From: Planctomycetaceae bacterium
GTDB lineage: Bacteria; Planctomycetota; Planctomycetia; Pirellulales; Pirellulaceae
Assembly (NCBI GenBank): GCA_005773145.1
Contig: SXHS01000080.1
Coordinates: 1 to 29,507 of the forward strand
Length of the DNA stretch: 29,507 nucleotides
Reading direction: 5' to 3'
How positions within the stretch are numbered: position 1 is the stretch's first letter; every line of letters begins with the position of its first letter. The notes beneath the pieces are model-generated. The model was not told where the DNA came from. It was given only the letters and a program-made list of their open reading frames with translations, and made no database searches. This document shows, piece after piece, positions 15,157 through 22,505 of this stretch. A program made the position numbers and the translations under genes.

Positions 15157-16852
15157 GCCCTCTTCGGCCGCCGGGCGTCCCGTGCCCAGCACGCGCCCTG
15201 AGGGTCGGCGGGCACGGCAACATGAGCGGTTGGCAAGCGAATGGGCTGCCCTGGTCGCTATCGGCCTCGTCTTGGCCCTAACGGGCCCATTCGCCTCCGC
15301 AGACGATTCGTCGGCAGCTGCGACGGACCATTCTCGCTCCGACTCGGCGGCCGATTGGACCGCTCGCCCCTATGGACGCCCACAGGGCACCGGGCCTTCG
15401 AGTCGAACGGCTGCATTGGCCAGCACGTCCAGCGACACAACGTCGAACTTGGCTTGGCGCAGCCCACAGACAAAAAGCCGTCCGACCGCAACACCTTCGC
15501 AGAAACCGGTGACGAACAACGCTCGGAAGCCGTTCGAAGGCGCCGCCGAACAACCTGAGTCCGGGCGCTACCCGGTGGTCCCAGCACAGGCCACCTTGGC
15601 TCTTGGGCCAGCACAACCCATCGACGATCCCTTTGGCGACCTCGCGCAACGGGACCATTCAGCCGATAGCATCGCCGAGTTCTCCGATACCACGACCGGC
15701 TCCGAGTGGAGCGACGAGCCTCGCCGACGCGCGGCCCGGCCACGACGAATCGCGGCTCAAGTAGCCGCCGCGCCGCGCAGTGTGTTGGTGCCACCCCACG
15801 AACCCCACTTGGTATCTGAGGAAACCGGTCACGACACCCCGGATGCTCAGCATGTCGACGAGCCCCAGTCGGACATCACCGAGATTTCCGAGCCACTCCC
15901 GGATGAAAATGAATCGACCATTGAAACCAGTAGTCCCTCAGGGGATAGCGACCTCCCCGGTGCTAGCGGCTCCCTGCCGGAACCCGAGGACGCAGGGGAC
16001 ACTTCGCTCGCTGATGAGGACGCTGACCAGCCTCAGCGACCTCGAGACGAACGAGGCGAACGAGGCGAACGAGGCGAACGGGACGAAATGCCACCTGGTG
16101 CACGCAAGCGCAAGCCGACCGCCTGCGATCGCACCTACAACGATCGCGACTGTTGCGAAGGGGACCGTCAGTGCAATGCCGCTCTGGATGCCTTGCAAAA
16201 CGCCACCATTGATAAAATTTCCTTGGACATTACGCCCCCCTTCGACCCGAAAACGTATGCGTCGGAACCCAAGAAGAACCGGCGCAAGGACAAGACAAGC
16301 ACCCTGGCCAAATCTCCGTCACGCGTCTGGTCCGACCAGCACGGACAAGTGCTGGCTACTGGACGCTTGCACGACTTTCGCAACAGCCAAGTCATAATCG
16401 AAGAAGCAAGCGGTGCCACCACGGCCGTAGCGGTCGACCGACTTGGCACGGATGAACTATGTTTCTTGAACGCGTATTGGTCCTTGCCGTTAGAGTGCCG
16501 GTTGCGAGATCCCGGCTTGAACCCGCGTTGTTGGACCTCGTTGACGTATACATGGACGGCTTCCGCTTTGTGCCACAAGCCGCTCTATTTCGAAGACGAG
16601 CAACTCGAACGATATGGTCACACCGTCGGTCCCATTCGCCAGCCGTTGTTGTCGGCGGCCCATTTCGTTTCGCACATTGCCATCCTGCCGTATAATATGG
16701 GGGTCAATACATCCAATGAATGCATGTATGCCTTGGGGCACTACCGTCCCGGCAACTGCGCCCCGCGCATGATCAATGCGTTTCCCTTCAGTCTGCGGGG
16801 CGCGACCTATCAAGCGGCGGCGGTGACTGGCTTGGCGGGCGCTTTGCCGTAG
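15086..16852 (+). CDS. SHD1-domain planctomycete protein with Cys-rich motif
   Basis: A 588-residue protein. A hydrophobic segment, EWAALVAIGLVLALTGPFAS (about 52-71), is probably a signal or anchor after a basic leader. Residues 75-350 are low complexity, Ser/Pro/Asp/Glu-rich, and end in a DERGERGERGERDE repeat. A Cys motif follows (CDRTYNDRDCCEGDRQC). Residues about 413-465, starting RVWSDQHGQVLATGRLHDF, fit the SHD1 (SLA1 homology) domain frequent in planctomycetes. The last 120 residues, with LECRLRDPGLNPRCW and LPYNMGVNTSNECMY, look highly conserved and Cys-containing, probably disulfide-bonded outside the cytoplasm. The start is uncertain: the ATG at 15086 overlaps guaB by 71 nt, and a GTG at 15182 is an alternative closer to the signal. 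The function is unknown. Confidence 0.72.
   Translation: MISQLRRKHQITAQRALGTRPRYEPSSAAGRPVPSTRPEGRRARQHERLASEWAALVAIGLVLALTGPFASADDSSAAATDHSRSDSAADWTARPYGRPQGTGPSSRTAALASTSSDTTSNLAWRSPQTKSRPTATPSQKPVTNNARKPFEGAAEQPESGRYPVVPAQATLALGPAQPIDDPFGDLAQRDHSADSIAEFSDTTTGSEWSDEPRRRAARPRRIAAQVAAAPRSVLVPPHEPHLVSEETGHDTPDAQHVDEPQSDITEISEPLPDENESTIETSSPSGDSDLPGASGSLPEPEDAGDTSLADEDADQPQRPRDERGERGERGERDEMPPGARKRKPTACDRTYNDRDCCEGDRQCNAALDALQNATIDKISLDITPPFDPKTYASEPKKNRRKDKTSTLAKSPSRVWSDQHGQVLATGRLHDFRNSQVIIEEASGATTAVAVDRLGTDELCFLNAYWSLPLECRLRDPGLNPRCWTSLTYTWTASALCHKPLYFEDEQLERYGHTVGPIRQPLLSAAHFVSHIAILPYNMGVNTSNECMYALGHYRPGNCAPRMINAFPFSLRGATYQAAAVTGLAGALP
16049..16084 (+). repeat. Tandem 9-nt coding repeat GAACGAGGC
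   Basis: Three perfect copies of GAACGAGGC (16049-16057, 16058-16066, 16067-16075) and a degenerate fourth lie in frame inside the SHD1 gene. They encode repeated Glu-Arg-Gly. The unit length of three codons means copy-number change would keep the frame. Confidence 0.9.
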
Positions 16853-16917
16853 TCGCCCGGCTCGCGCCGCGGGCTTTCTATTGAATTCACTTTGCCGGGA
16901 GCGATTGGCGCTGGCGC

Positions 16918-16962
16918 GGCGGGGACGAAGTCTTAACATTCTTCCCCGCCGTGTCCTTTTTT
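16918..16962 (+). terminator. Rho-independent terminator after the SHD1 gene
   Basis: GGCGGGGA (16918-16925) pairs perfectly with TCCCCGCC (16943-16950). The stem extends by GAA/TTC after one mismatch. Six T residues (16957-16962) follow closely. It lies 66 nt beyond the SHD1 stop and 155 nt before the histidine kinase start, so it should separate the two transcripts. Confidence 0.7.
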
Positions 16963-17116
16963 ACCAGCCCGCTCGCTTCGACGGAGGTGCTGCCCAAGCG
17001 ACCTTGCTCTGGTAGGCCAGGCGAACTACACTCGTCGCCCCGCTTGGTCTCACGTGGATCGACCCGTGCCCCTCTGCTAGCAGCGATCCCCGGCAACCTA
17101 GAGGAAGGAGCGGACG

Positions 17117-18730
17117 ATGCTGGTACCCGGAACCATCCGCCGCAAGCTATGTGTGTTGAGTGGCGTGCTGCTCGTCACGGTGATTATCCTGGCGCTCACC
17201 GGGTTTCGTGGCGTGTACGCTTATCGCGGCCTGGCGCGGAGCATCAGCCGCCGTGCCAGCGAGCTGCCAGTGGCCACACGTTTGTCGGAACAGGTGGACC
17301 AATTGCGTCTGGCCCTGGTGGAGCCGCCGCGCACCAAGTTTTCAAGCGATGACTCGCCCGACCATTACGACGACGGCTCGTGGCGTTACGACATCGATCA
17401 TCGGCTCGCCTTTGTCCAGACAACACTTGACATCTACCGCAACGAACTTATCAATAACCAGCTGGCTGAGAGCCGCATGGACGACAACTCGCGGGAGTGG
17501 CAAACCGTGCACAAGCTGGAGGCCGCGTTAACCCATATCCGCGAGCTGTTGGCGCGACAGAAGTCCATGATTGGGGATCATCAACCCGACGAATTGGCCG
17601 AACACATCAGCGTCATCCAACAGCTGTCGGCCGAACTGCCAAGTTACCTCACACAACGCATGCAGGATTTTGCCACGGACGTCCGCCTGCAATACCGCAC
17701 CTGGATCGTGCTCGCCTGGCTTACGAGCATCTCGGGGGGAGGGCTCTTGGTCTTGCTGGGGATTCTCTTCCGATTATGGGTCCTCGGCCCGCTCGACATG
17801 CTGATTACAGGGTCCCGGCACATCGCGCAAGGGAATTTTCAATATCGTATTCGCGTGCCATCGCAGGATGAGATGGGCGAATTGGCAGCGGCCATGAATG
17901 ACATGACGACCCGATTCTGCCAAATTCGCGACGACCTAGACCGTCAGGTCCAACAGCGCACCAAGGAGGTTGTACGGAGCGAACAAATGGCCAGCGTGGG
18001 CTTCTTGGCGGCTGGCGTCGCACACGAGATCAATAACCCACTGGCCTCGATTGCATGGTGCGCCGAATCACTCGAACAACGACTACATGACATTATCCAG
18101 CAGGACGACGCCCTCCCCGACGATCAACACAACGCGGAGATCTCAGTACTGCGCAACTACCTGCGGATGATCCAAGACGAGGCATTTCGCTGCACCGGAA
18201 TCATTGGCGGCCTGTTGGATTTCTCCCGTATGGGGGACGTCGAGCGACATGATACGGATATCGCCGAATTGATCCACAATGTGATTGAGATGATCCGGCA
18301 CGTGGGGGCATATAAGGAAAAGCGGATGGTCTTTGATCATCCGCAACCCATGATCGTGCGGGCCAATCCTCAAGAAATGAAGCAAGTGGTGCTCAACTTG
18401 ATCACCAACGCTCTCGACAGCCTCGACCCCGGCGGCACGGTCACCGTGACGTTGGAACCGTCGGGCCAGGAAGCCCATATCGTGGTTCGCGATGACGGAT
18501 GCGGCATGAACGCAGAGGTTCTTCAGCATCTATTCGAACCATTTTTTACGCGCCGACGTGACGGCCAAGGGACAGGACTCGGCCTGTCCATCAGTTACCG
18601 TATTATCCAGGACCACGGCGGTCGGATCGACGCGCACAGCGCGGGACCGGGCCATGGATCCACCTTTAGCGTGAGTCTACCCCTCGCGAATCCAGAGAAA
18701 CCGCATGAAAAAATCAACCGCGCCGCATAG
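17117..18730 (+). CDS. Membrane sensor histidine kinase (HAMP, NtrB/ZraS-like core)
   Basis: A 537-residue transmembrane kinase. TM1 is about residues 12-30 (VLSGVLLVTVIILALTGF). A largely helical periplasmic sensor spans about 31-194, and TM2 is about 196-221. The HAMP domain follows (LGPLDMLITGSRHIAQGN to MNDM, 223-263), then a short coiled coil. The DHp domain has the phosphoacceptor His303 in GVAHEINNPLASI. The ATPase domain has the N box (QEMKQVVLNLITNALDSL, 419-436), the DDGCGM G1 box (459-464), a FEPFFTRR F box and the GQGTGLGLSI G2 box (484-493). A strong AAGGAG precedes the ATG by 6 nt. Its stop overlaps the start of the response regulator by 26 nt, so the two are translationally coupled partners. 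The input signal is unknown. Confidence 0.93.
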   Translation: MLVPGTIRRKLCVLSGVLLVTVIILALTGFRGVYAYRGLARSISRRASELPVATRLSEQVDQLRLALVEPPRTKFSSDDSPDHYDDGSWRYDIDHRLAFVQTTLDIYRNELINNQLAESRMDDNSREWQTVHKLEAALTHIRELLARQKSMIGDHQPDELAEHISVIQQLSAELPSYLTQRMQDFATDVRLQYRTWIVLAWLTSISGGGLLVLLGILFRLWVLGPLDMLITGSRHIAQGNFQYRIRVPSQDEMGELAAAMNDMTTRFCQIRDDLDRQVQQRTKEVVRSEQMASVGFLAAGVAHEINNPLASIAWCAESLEQRLHDIIQQDDALPDDQHNAEISVLRNYLRMIQDEAFRCTGIIGGLLDFSRMGDVERHDTDIAELIHNVIEMIRHVGAYKEKRMVFDHPQPMIVRANPQEMKQVVLNLITNALDSLDPGGTVTVTLEPSGQEAHIVVRDDGCGMNAEVLQHLFEPFFTRRRDGQGTGLGLSISYRIIQDHGGRIDAHSAGPGHGSTFSVSLPLANPEKPHEKINRAA

Positions 18731-20093
18731 CGGCCTGAAATTACTCTTCGCCGACGATGAGCGCTCGCTGCAGGAACTCATGAGCCTTGAGTTGCCACGC
18801 ATGGGGCATACCGTCACGGTCTGCCCCGACGGTCACACAGCCATCGCCGCCCTCGAGCAGAACGCCTACGACTGCATCCTGGTCGACCTCGATATGCCGG
18901 GCATGAACGGTATTGAAGTGATCACGCGCGCCAAGCAGCTGTCCCCCGACTCGGAAGCGGTGGTCATCACGGGAAAGTCGTCCCTGCAAACAGCCGTGGC
19001 TGCCCTACGACAAGGAGCGTTTGACTACATCACCAAGCCCTGTCGATTGGTCGAACTCGAGGGCGTGCTCCGCCGGGTGGCCGATAAGCGACAACTCAGC
19101 CACAAGTGCCGGGCGTTGCAAATTCAATTGGAACGCGCGGAAGGACCGCGACGATTGATTGGGGACAGCCCCAGCATGCAACAGGTGCGCACGCTCATCG
19201 CCCGTGTGGCCCCCACGCACTCCACGGTGCTCATTCGCGGAGAAACGGGTACGGGCAAGGAGCTGGTCGCGCGTGCCGTCCATGACCAAAGTCTGCGATC
19301 GGCTCTGCCATTCGTGGCCATCAACTGTGGCTCACTGGCTGAGACACTCATCGAAAGCGAGCTATTCGGTCATCGCAAAGGGGCTTTCACGGGGGCCGAC
19401 GAGCATCGTGTCGGCTTGTTTGAAGTTGCCGACGGCGGCACGCTCTTCCTGGACGAGGTGGGGGAACTCCCCAAACCGCTCCAGGCGAAATTGTTGCGAG
19501 TGCTGGAGAGTGGCGAGATACGGCGATTGGGCGACAACGAGTCGCGACACGTCGATGTGCGCGTGATCAGCGCTACGCATCGGCATCTGGAAGAGATGGT
19601 GGCTGAGGACGAGTTCCGCGAGGACCTAATGTTCCGCATCAACACGTTTGAAATCCACCTACCACCGCTCCGCATGCGTCTGGATGACATGCAGCAATTG
19701 GCCACCCACCTGGTGCGGCGCTACCTGCCAACCGCCACAGCGACTACCCCCATATTCTCGGACGAAGTGCTGCACATGCTCCGTGCCCACGATTGGCCCG
19801 GCAACGTCCGCGAGTTGGCCAATGTCATGGAACACGCGTCCATCCTTTGCGATCGACTCCCCATCACCCCCGCTCATCTGCCCCGACGATTCACCACGCC
19901 AACGGTCGGCAAGAGTTCCCATATACGGCTGCCGGGTGGTTGGACATTGCGGGACTTGGAAACCCACGCCATCCAACAGGCACTCGATCGGCATCAGGGG
20001 AACAAGGCCAAGGCCGCCGACGAATTGGCCATCAGCGTCAAGACCCTCTACAACAAACTCAATCAGTTGGAGGCGCTGGATAAGTCGGCATAG
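18705..20093 (+). CDS. NtrC-family sigma-54-dependent response regulator
   Basis: A 462-residue response regulator of complete three-domain build. The receiver domain (about 10-125) has the acidic pair Asp17-Asp18, phosphoacceptor Asp61 in ILVDLDMPG, Thr89 and Lys111. The AAA+ sigma-54 interaction domain has Walker A GETGTGKE (179-186), the sigma-54-contacting loop GAFTGAD (226-232), Walker B GGTLFLDEVGE (244-254) and FREDLMFRIN. A Fis-type helix-turn-helix lies at the end (NKAKAADELAISVKTLYNKL). Such proteins hydrolyse ATP to open RNA polymerase-sigma-54 complexes. The cognate kinase is the gene immediately upstream, overlapping by 26 nt; kdsB follows after 54 nt. Target promoters are unknown, but the -24/-12 site before csrA is a candidate. 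Confidence 0.95.
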   Translation: MKKSTAPHSGLKLLFADDERSLQELMSLELPRMGHTVTVCPDGHTAIAALEQNAYDCILVDLDMPGMNGIEVITRAKQLSPDSEAVVITGKSSLQTAVAALRQGAFDYITKPCRLVELEGVLRRVADKRQLSHKCRALQIQLERAEGPRRLIGDSPSMQQVRTLIARVAPTHSTVLIRGETGTGKELVARAVHDQSLRSALPFVAINCGSLAETLIESELFGHRKGAFTGADEHRVGLFEVADGGTLFLDEVGELPKPLQAKLLRVLESGEIRRLGDNESRHVDVRVISATHRHLEEMVAEDEFREDLMFRINTFEIHLPPLRMRLDDMQQLATHLVRRYLPTATATTPIFSDEVLHMLRAHDWPGNVRELANVMEHASILCDRLPITPAHLPRRFTTPTVGKSSHIRLPGGWTLRDLETHAIQQALDRHQGNKAKAADELAISVKTLYNKLNQLEALDKSA

Positions 20094-20147
20094 GCCGGGC
20101 CTGCAACCGAGCCACACCCACCACGCCTTTGACCACAAGGATAGGAT

Positions 20148-20912
20148 ATGGTGCCAAGCTACATCATCATTCCAGCCCGACTGGCGTCGACCCGCTTGCC
20201 TCATAAACTACTCAAACGGGAGACCGGGCAGCCGCTCATTCAGCACACCTACGAATCCGCGGCGCGAGCCCGCAAACCGAGCGGGGTCGTGGTCGCCGCC
20301 GACCACCCGGATATCGCCGCAGCCGTCACGCAATTCGGTGGACAAGTGCGCATGACGAATCCTCAAGCGGCCAGCGGTACGGATCGCATTGCCGAAGTGG
20401 CCGAACATCTGCCCGATTTTGAGATTTTGGTGAACGTGCAGGGGGATGAACCGGAGATCGCCGGAGCCGACATTGATCTGGCCATCGAGTTACTCGAAAA
20501 AAATCCCCAATCCGTGATGTCCACCCTGGCCTGCCCACTCAGAGATGAGCAACGTCTGCGCGACCCAGCCTGTGTGAAGTTGGTCATGGATCCACAACAA
20601 CGCGCGTTGTACTTCAGCCGCAGTCCGATCCCGTTTCCTCGTGACCAACCGTTGGCAGAGGCACTTCAAGCCGATCCTCCCCTATTTTGGCAACATATCG
20701 GACTATACGCCTACCGTCGTGATTTTCTCTTGCAACTGCGCCGCCTGCCGCGCAGTCCACTGGAATTGTGCGAGAACCTGGAGCAACTCCGCGTCCTCTC
20801 GAACGGGTATGTGATCCAGGTGGGCATCGTGGCGTCAGCAGCCGCAGGAATTGACACCCCGGCCGACTACCAGGCATTCGTCGAACGCCATCGGCGACAA
20901 GCGGCGGCCTAA
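20148..20912 (+). CDS. kdsB: 3-deoxy-manno-octulosonate cytidylyltransferase (CMP-Kdo synthetase)
   Basis: KdsB activates Kdo with CTP to CMP-Kdo for lipopolysaccharide inner-core synthesis. The 254-residue protein has the usual length and motifs: IIIPARLASTRLPHK (6-20), ASGTDRIAE (75-83) and the Mg-binding LVNVQGDEPEI (94-104). The FSRSPIPFPR and QHIGLYAYRRDFL segments and the C-terminal IDTPADYQ are also typical. Canonical ATDD after the third strand is AADH here, a mild deviation. AAGGATAGG precedes the ATG. It lies 54 nt after the response regulator and could be co-transcribed with it. Its presence suggests a Gram-negative type outer membrane with Kdo-containing glycolipid. A terminator-like hairpin follows. 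Confidence 0.93.
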   Translation: MVPSYIIIPARLASTRLPHKLLKRETGQPLIQHTYESAARARKPSGVVVAADHPDIAAAVTQFGGQVRMTNPQAASGTDRIAEVAEHLPDFEILVNVQGDEPEIAGADIDLAIELLEKNPQSVMSTLACPLRDEQRLRDPACVKLVMDPQQRALYFSRSPIPFPRDQPLAEALQADPPLFWQHIGLYAYRRDFLLQLRRLPRSPLELCENLEQLRVLSNGYVIQVGIVASAAAGIDTPADYQAFVERHRRQAAA

Positions 20913-20954
20913 CGGGGTGTCCTTCGCGTCTTCAGGGTCGGTTATCTCCCCATT

Positions 20955-20990
20955 CGGGCGGGTTGCAAAAGGACCTGCCCGTCGGTTATT
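20955..20990 (+). terminator. Terminator-like hairpin after kdsB
   Basis: CGGGCGGGT (20955-20963) pairs with ACCTGCCCG (20973-20981), nine pairs with one G-T wobble and a 9-nt loop. The tract after it is only moderately T-rich (TCGGTTATTCT), so termination efficiency is uncertain. Confidence 0.4.
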
Positions 20991-21110
20991 CTGGGGTTTG
21001 TTCCCTGCAGTTTTTTGGACTGCCTGTACGGATGCCCATAGCGTGTGTCCCACCACAAACAAAATCCAAAATCACTTCCTTGGCTCAACCCCTTCCGGAG
21101 CTAACCCTCG

Positions 21111-22505
21111 ATGACACCCATCACACCCAATCAACCAGATGAATCCAATGCTTCTTCCACTACACGTCGTCATTTCCTGAAAACGACCGGAGGAGTTGCG
21201 GCGGCAACGGCACTGGCCGGCGCCAGCGTCCCCGCGGTCCATGCGGGAGAAGACAATACGATTCGCGTGGCGTTGATCGGGTGTGGTGGTCGCGGCACCG
21301 GAGCGGCCGGCGATTCGCTACAGCCCGAGCACGGACCGACTCAGTTGGTGGCTCTAGCCGACGTATTTCCCGACCGATTATCACGCACCTATGAAGCGCT
21401 GAAGGGTCGATACGCCAGCCAAATGGACGTCCCTGAGGATCGTCGCTTCGTCGGCTTCGACGCCTACCAACATGCCATGGACTGCCTGCGTCCCTCGGAC
21501 GTCGTGGTCTTGGCCACGCCGCCGGCCTTTCGCTGGGTCCACTTCACCTACGCGATCGCCAAAGGCCTGAACGTGTTCATGGAGAAGCCGGTCACCGTTG
21601 ACGGCCCAAGCACGCGGCGGATGCTGGAATTGGGCCGACTGTCCGAGCAAAAGAACTTAAAAGTGGGCGTGGGGCTGATGTGTCGGCACTGTGATGCACG
21701 TCTAGAACTATTCGACCGCATACAGTCGGGTGAAATTGGCGAATTGATCGCGTTGCGTGCCTACCGCATGAGCGGCCCGGTTGGTTCGGCCTTTGTGGCG
21801 CCAAAACCGAACGACATGAGTGAGTTGCTCTATCAGATTAAGAATTTCCATGGATTCCTCTGGGCCAGCGGAGGCTCCTACAGCGACTTCCTCATTCACA
21901 ATGTCGACGAGACGTGTTGGATGAAAAACGCTTGGCCTGTCGAAGCCAAAGCCTGCGGCGGGCGACATTTTCGTGGCGACTACGTCGACCAGAACCTTGA
22001 TACCTACTCCGTGGAATACACCTTTGGCGACGGGAGCAAGTTCTACCTGAATGGACGCAACGTGCCCGGATGCTTCGACGAGTTTGCCAGCTACGCCCAT
22101 GGCAGCAAGGGTTCCGCCGTGATCTCAACGTCTTCACACTCGCCGGCCAAGTGCCGCACGTTCAAGGGGCAGAAGTTCGTCAAGGAGGACCTGATTTGGG
22201 CCTACCCGCAGCCCGAACGCAGCCCTTACCGGCTGGAGTGGAATCACTTGATGGAAGCCATTCGGCAGAATAAGCCCTACAACGAAGTGCAGCGCGGCGC
22301 TGAAGCCAGCCTGGTCTGCGTCATGGGTCGCATGGCCGCGCACACCGGCCAGGTCGTGACTTGGGATCAGGCCCTCAACAATCCGCACGAGTTTGCACCC
22401 GATCTCGAAAAGCTCACGTTGGACGGCCCCGCGCCGCTGCAACTGGCAGCCAATGGCAAATACCCGGTTCCCGAACCGGGCGTTACGTCCGACCGGGAGT
22501 ATTGA
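21111..22505 (+). CDS. Tat-exported Gfo/Idh/MocA family oxidoreductase
   Basis: A 464-residue NAD(P)-dependent oxidoreductase. It has a twin-arginine signal, TTRRHFLKTTGGVAAATALA, with Arg19-Arg20 and probable cleavage after VHA (residue 45), so it is exported folded, presumably with cofactor bound. The Rossmann motif is VALIGCGGRGTG (54-65), and the conserved FMEKPVTVDG with Glu158-Lys159-Pro160 marks the Gfo/Idh/MocA family. The C-terminal domain has SDFLIHNVDETCW, where the His is a likely catalytic or substrate-binding residue, and HLMEAIRQNKPYNE, typical of planctomycete paralogues. The substrate, probably a sugar or cyclitol derivative, is unknown. The 198-nt upstream gap contains CCGGAG before the ATG. 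The 3' end overlaps the convergent YfhO-like gene by 23 nt. Confidence 0.9.
   Translation: MTPITPNQPDESNASSTTRRHFLKTTGGVAAATALAGASVPAVHAGEDNTIRVALIGCGGRGTGAAGDSLQPEHGPTQLVALADVFPDRLSRTYEALKGRYASQMDVPEDRRFVGFDAYQHAMDCLRPSDVVVLATPPAFRWVHFTYAIAKGLNVFMEKPVTVDGPSTRRMLELGRLSEQKNLKVGVGLMCRHCDARLELFDRIQSGEIGELIALRAYRMSGPVGSAFVAPKPNDMSELLYQIKNFHGFLWASGGSYSDFLIHNVDETCWMKNAWPVEAKACGGRHFRGDYVDQNLDTYSVEYTFGDGSKFYLNGRNVPGCFDEFASYAHGSKGSAVISTSSHSPAKCRTFKGQKFVKEDLIWAYPQPERSPYRLEWNHLMEAIRQNKPYNEVQRGAEASLVCVMGRMAAHTGQVVTWDQALNNPHEFAPDLEKLTLDGPAPLQLAANGKYPVPEPGVTSDREY

Noticed and set aside
16832..16848. Second sigma-54-like site, TTGGCGGGCGCTTTGCC, upstream of the kinase gene
   Set aside because: GG/GC spacing is correct, but it lies inside the last codons of the SHD1 gene, has weaker -24 and -12 flanks, and a strong terminator sits between it and the kinase gene.
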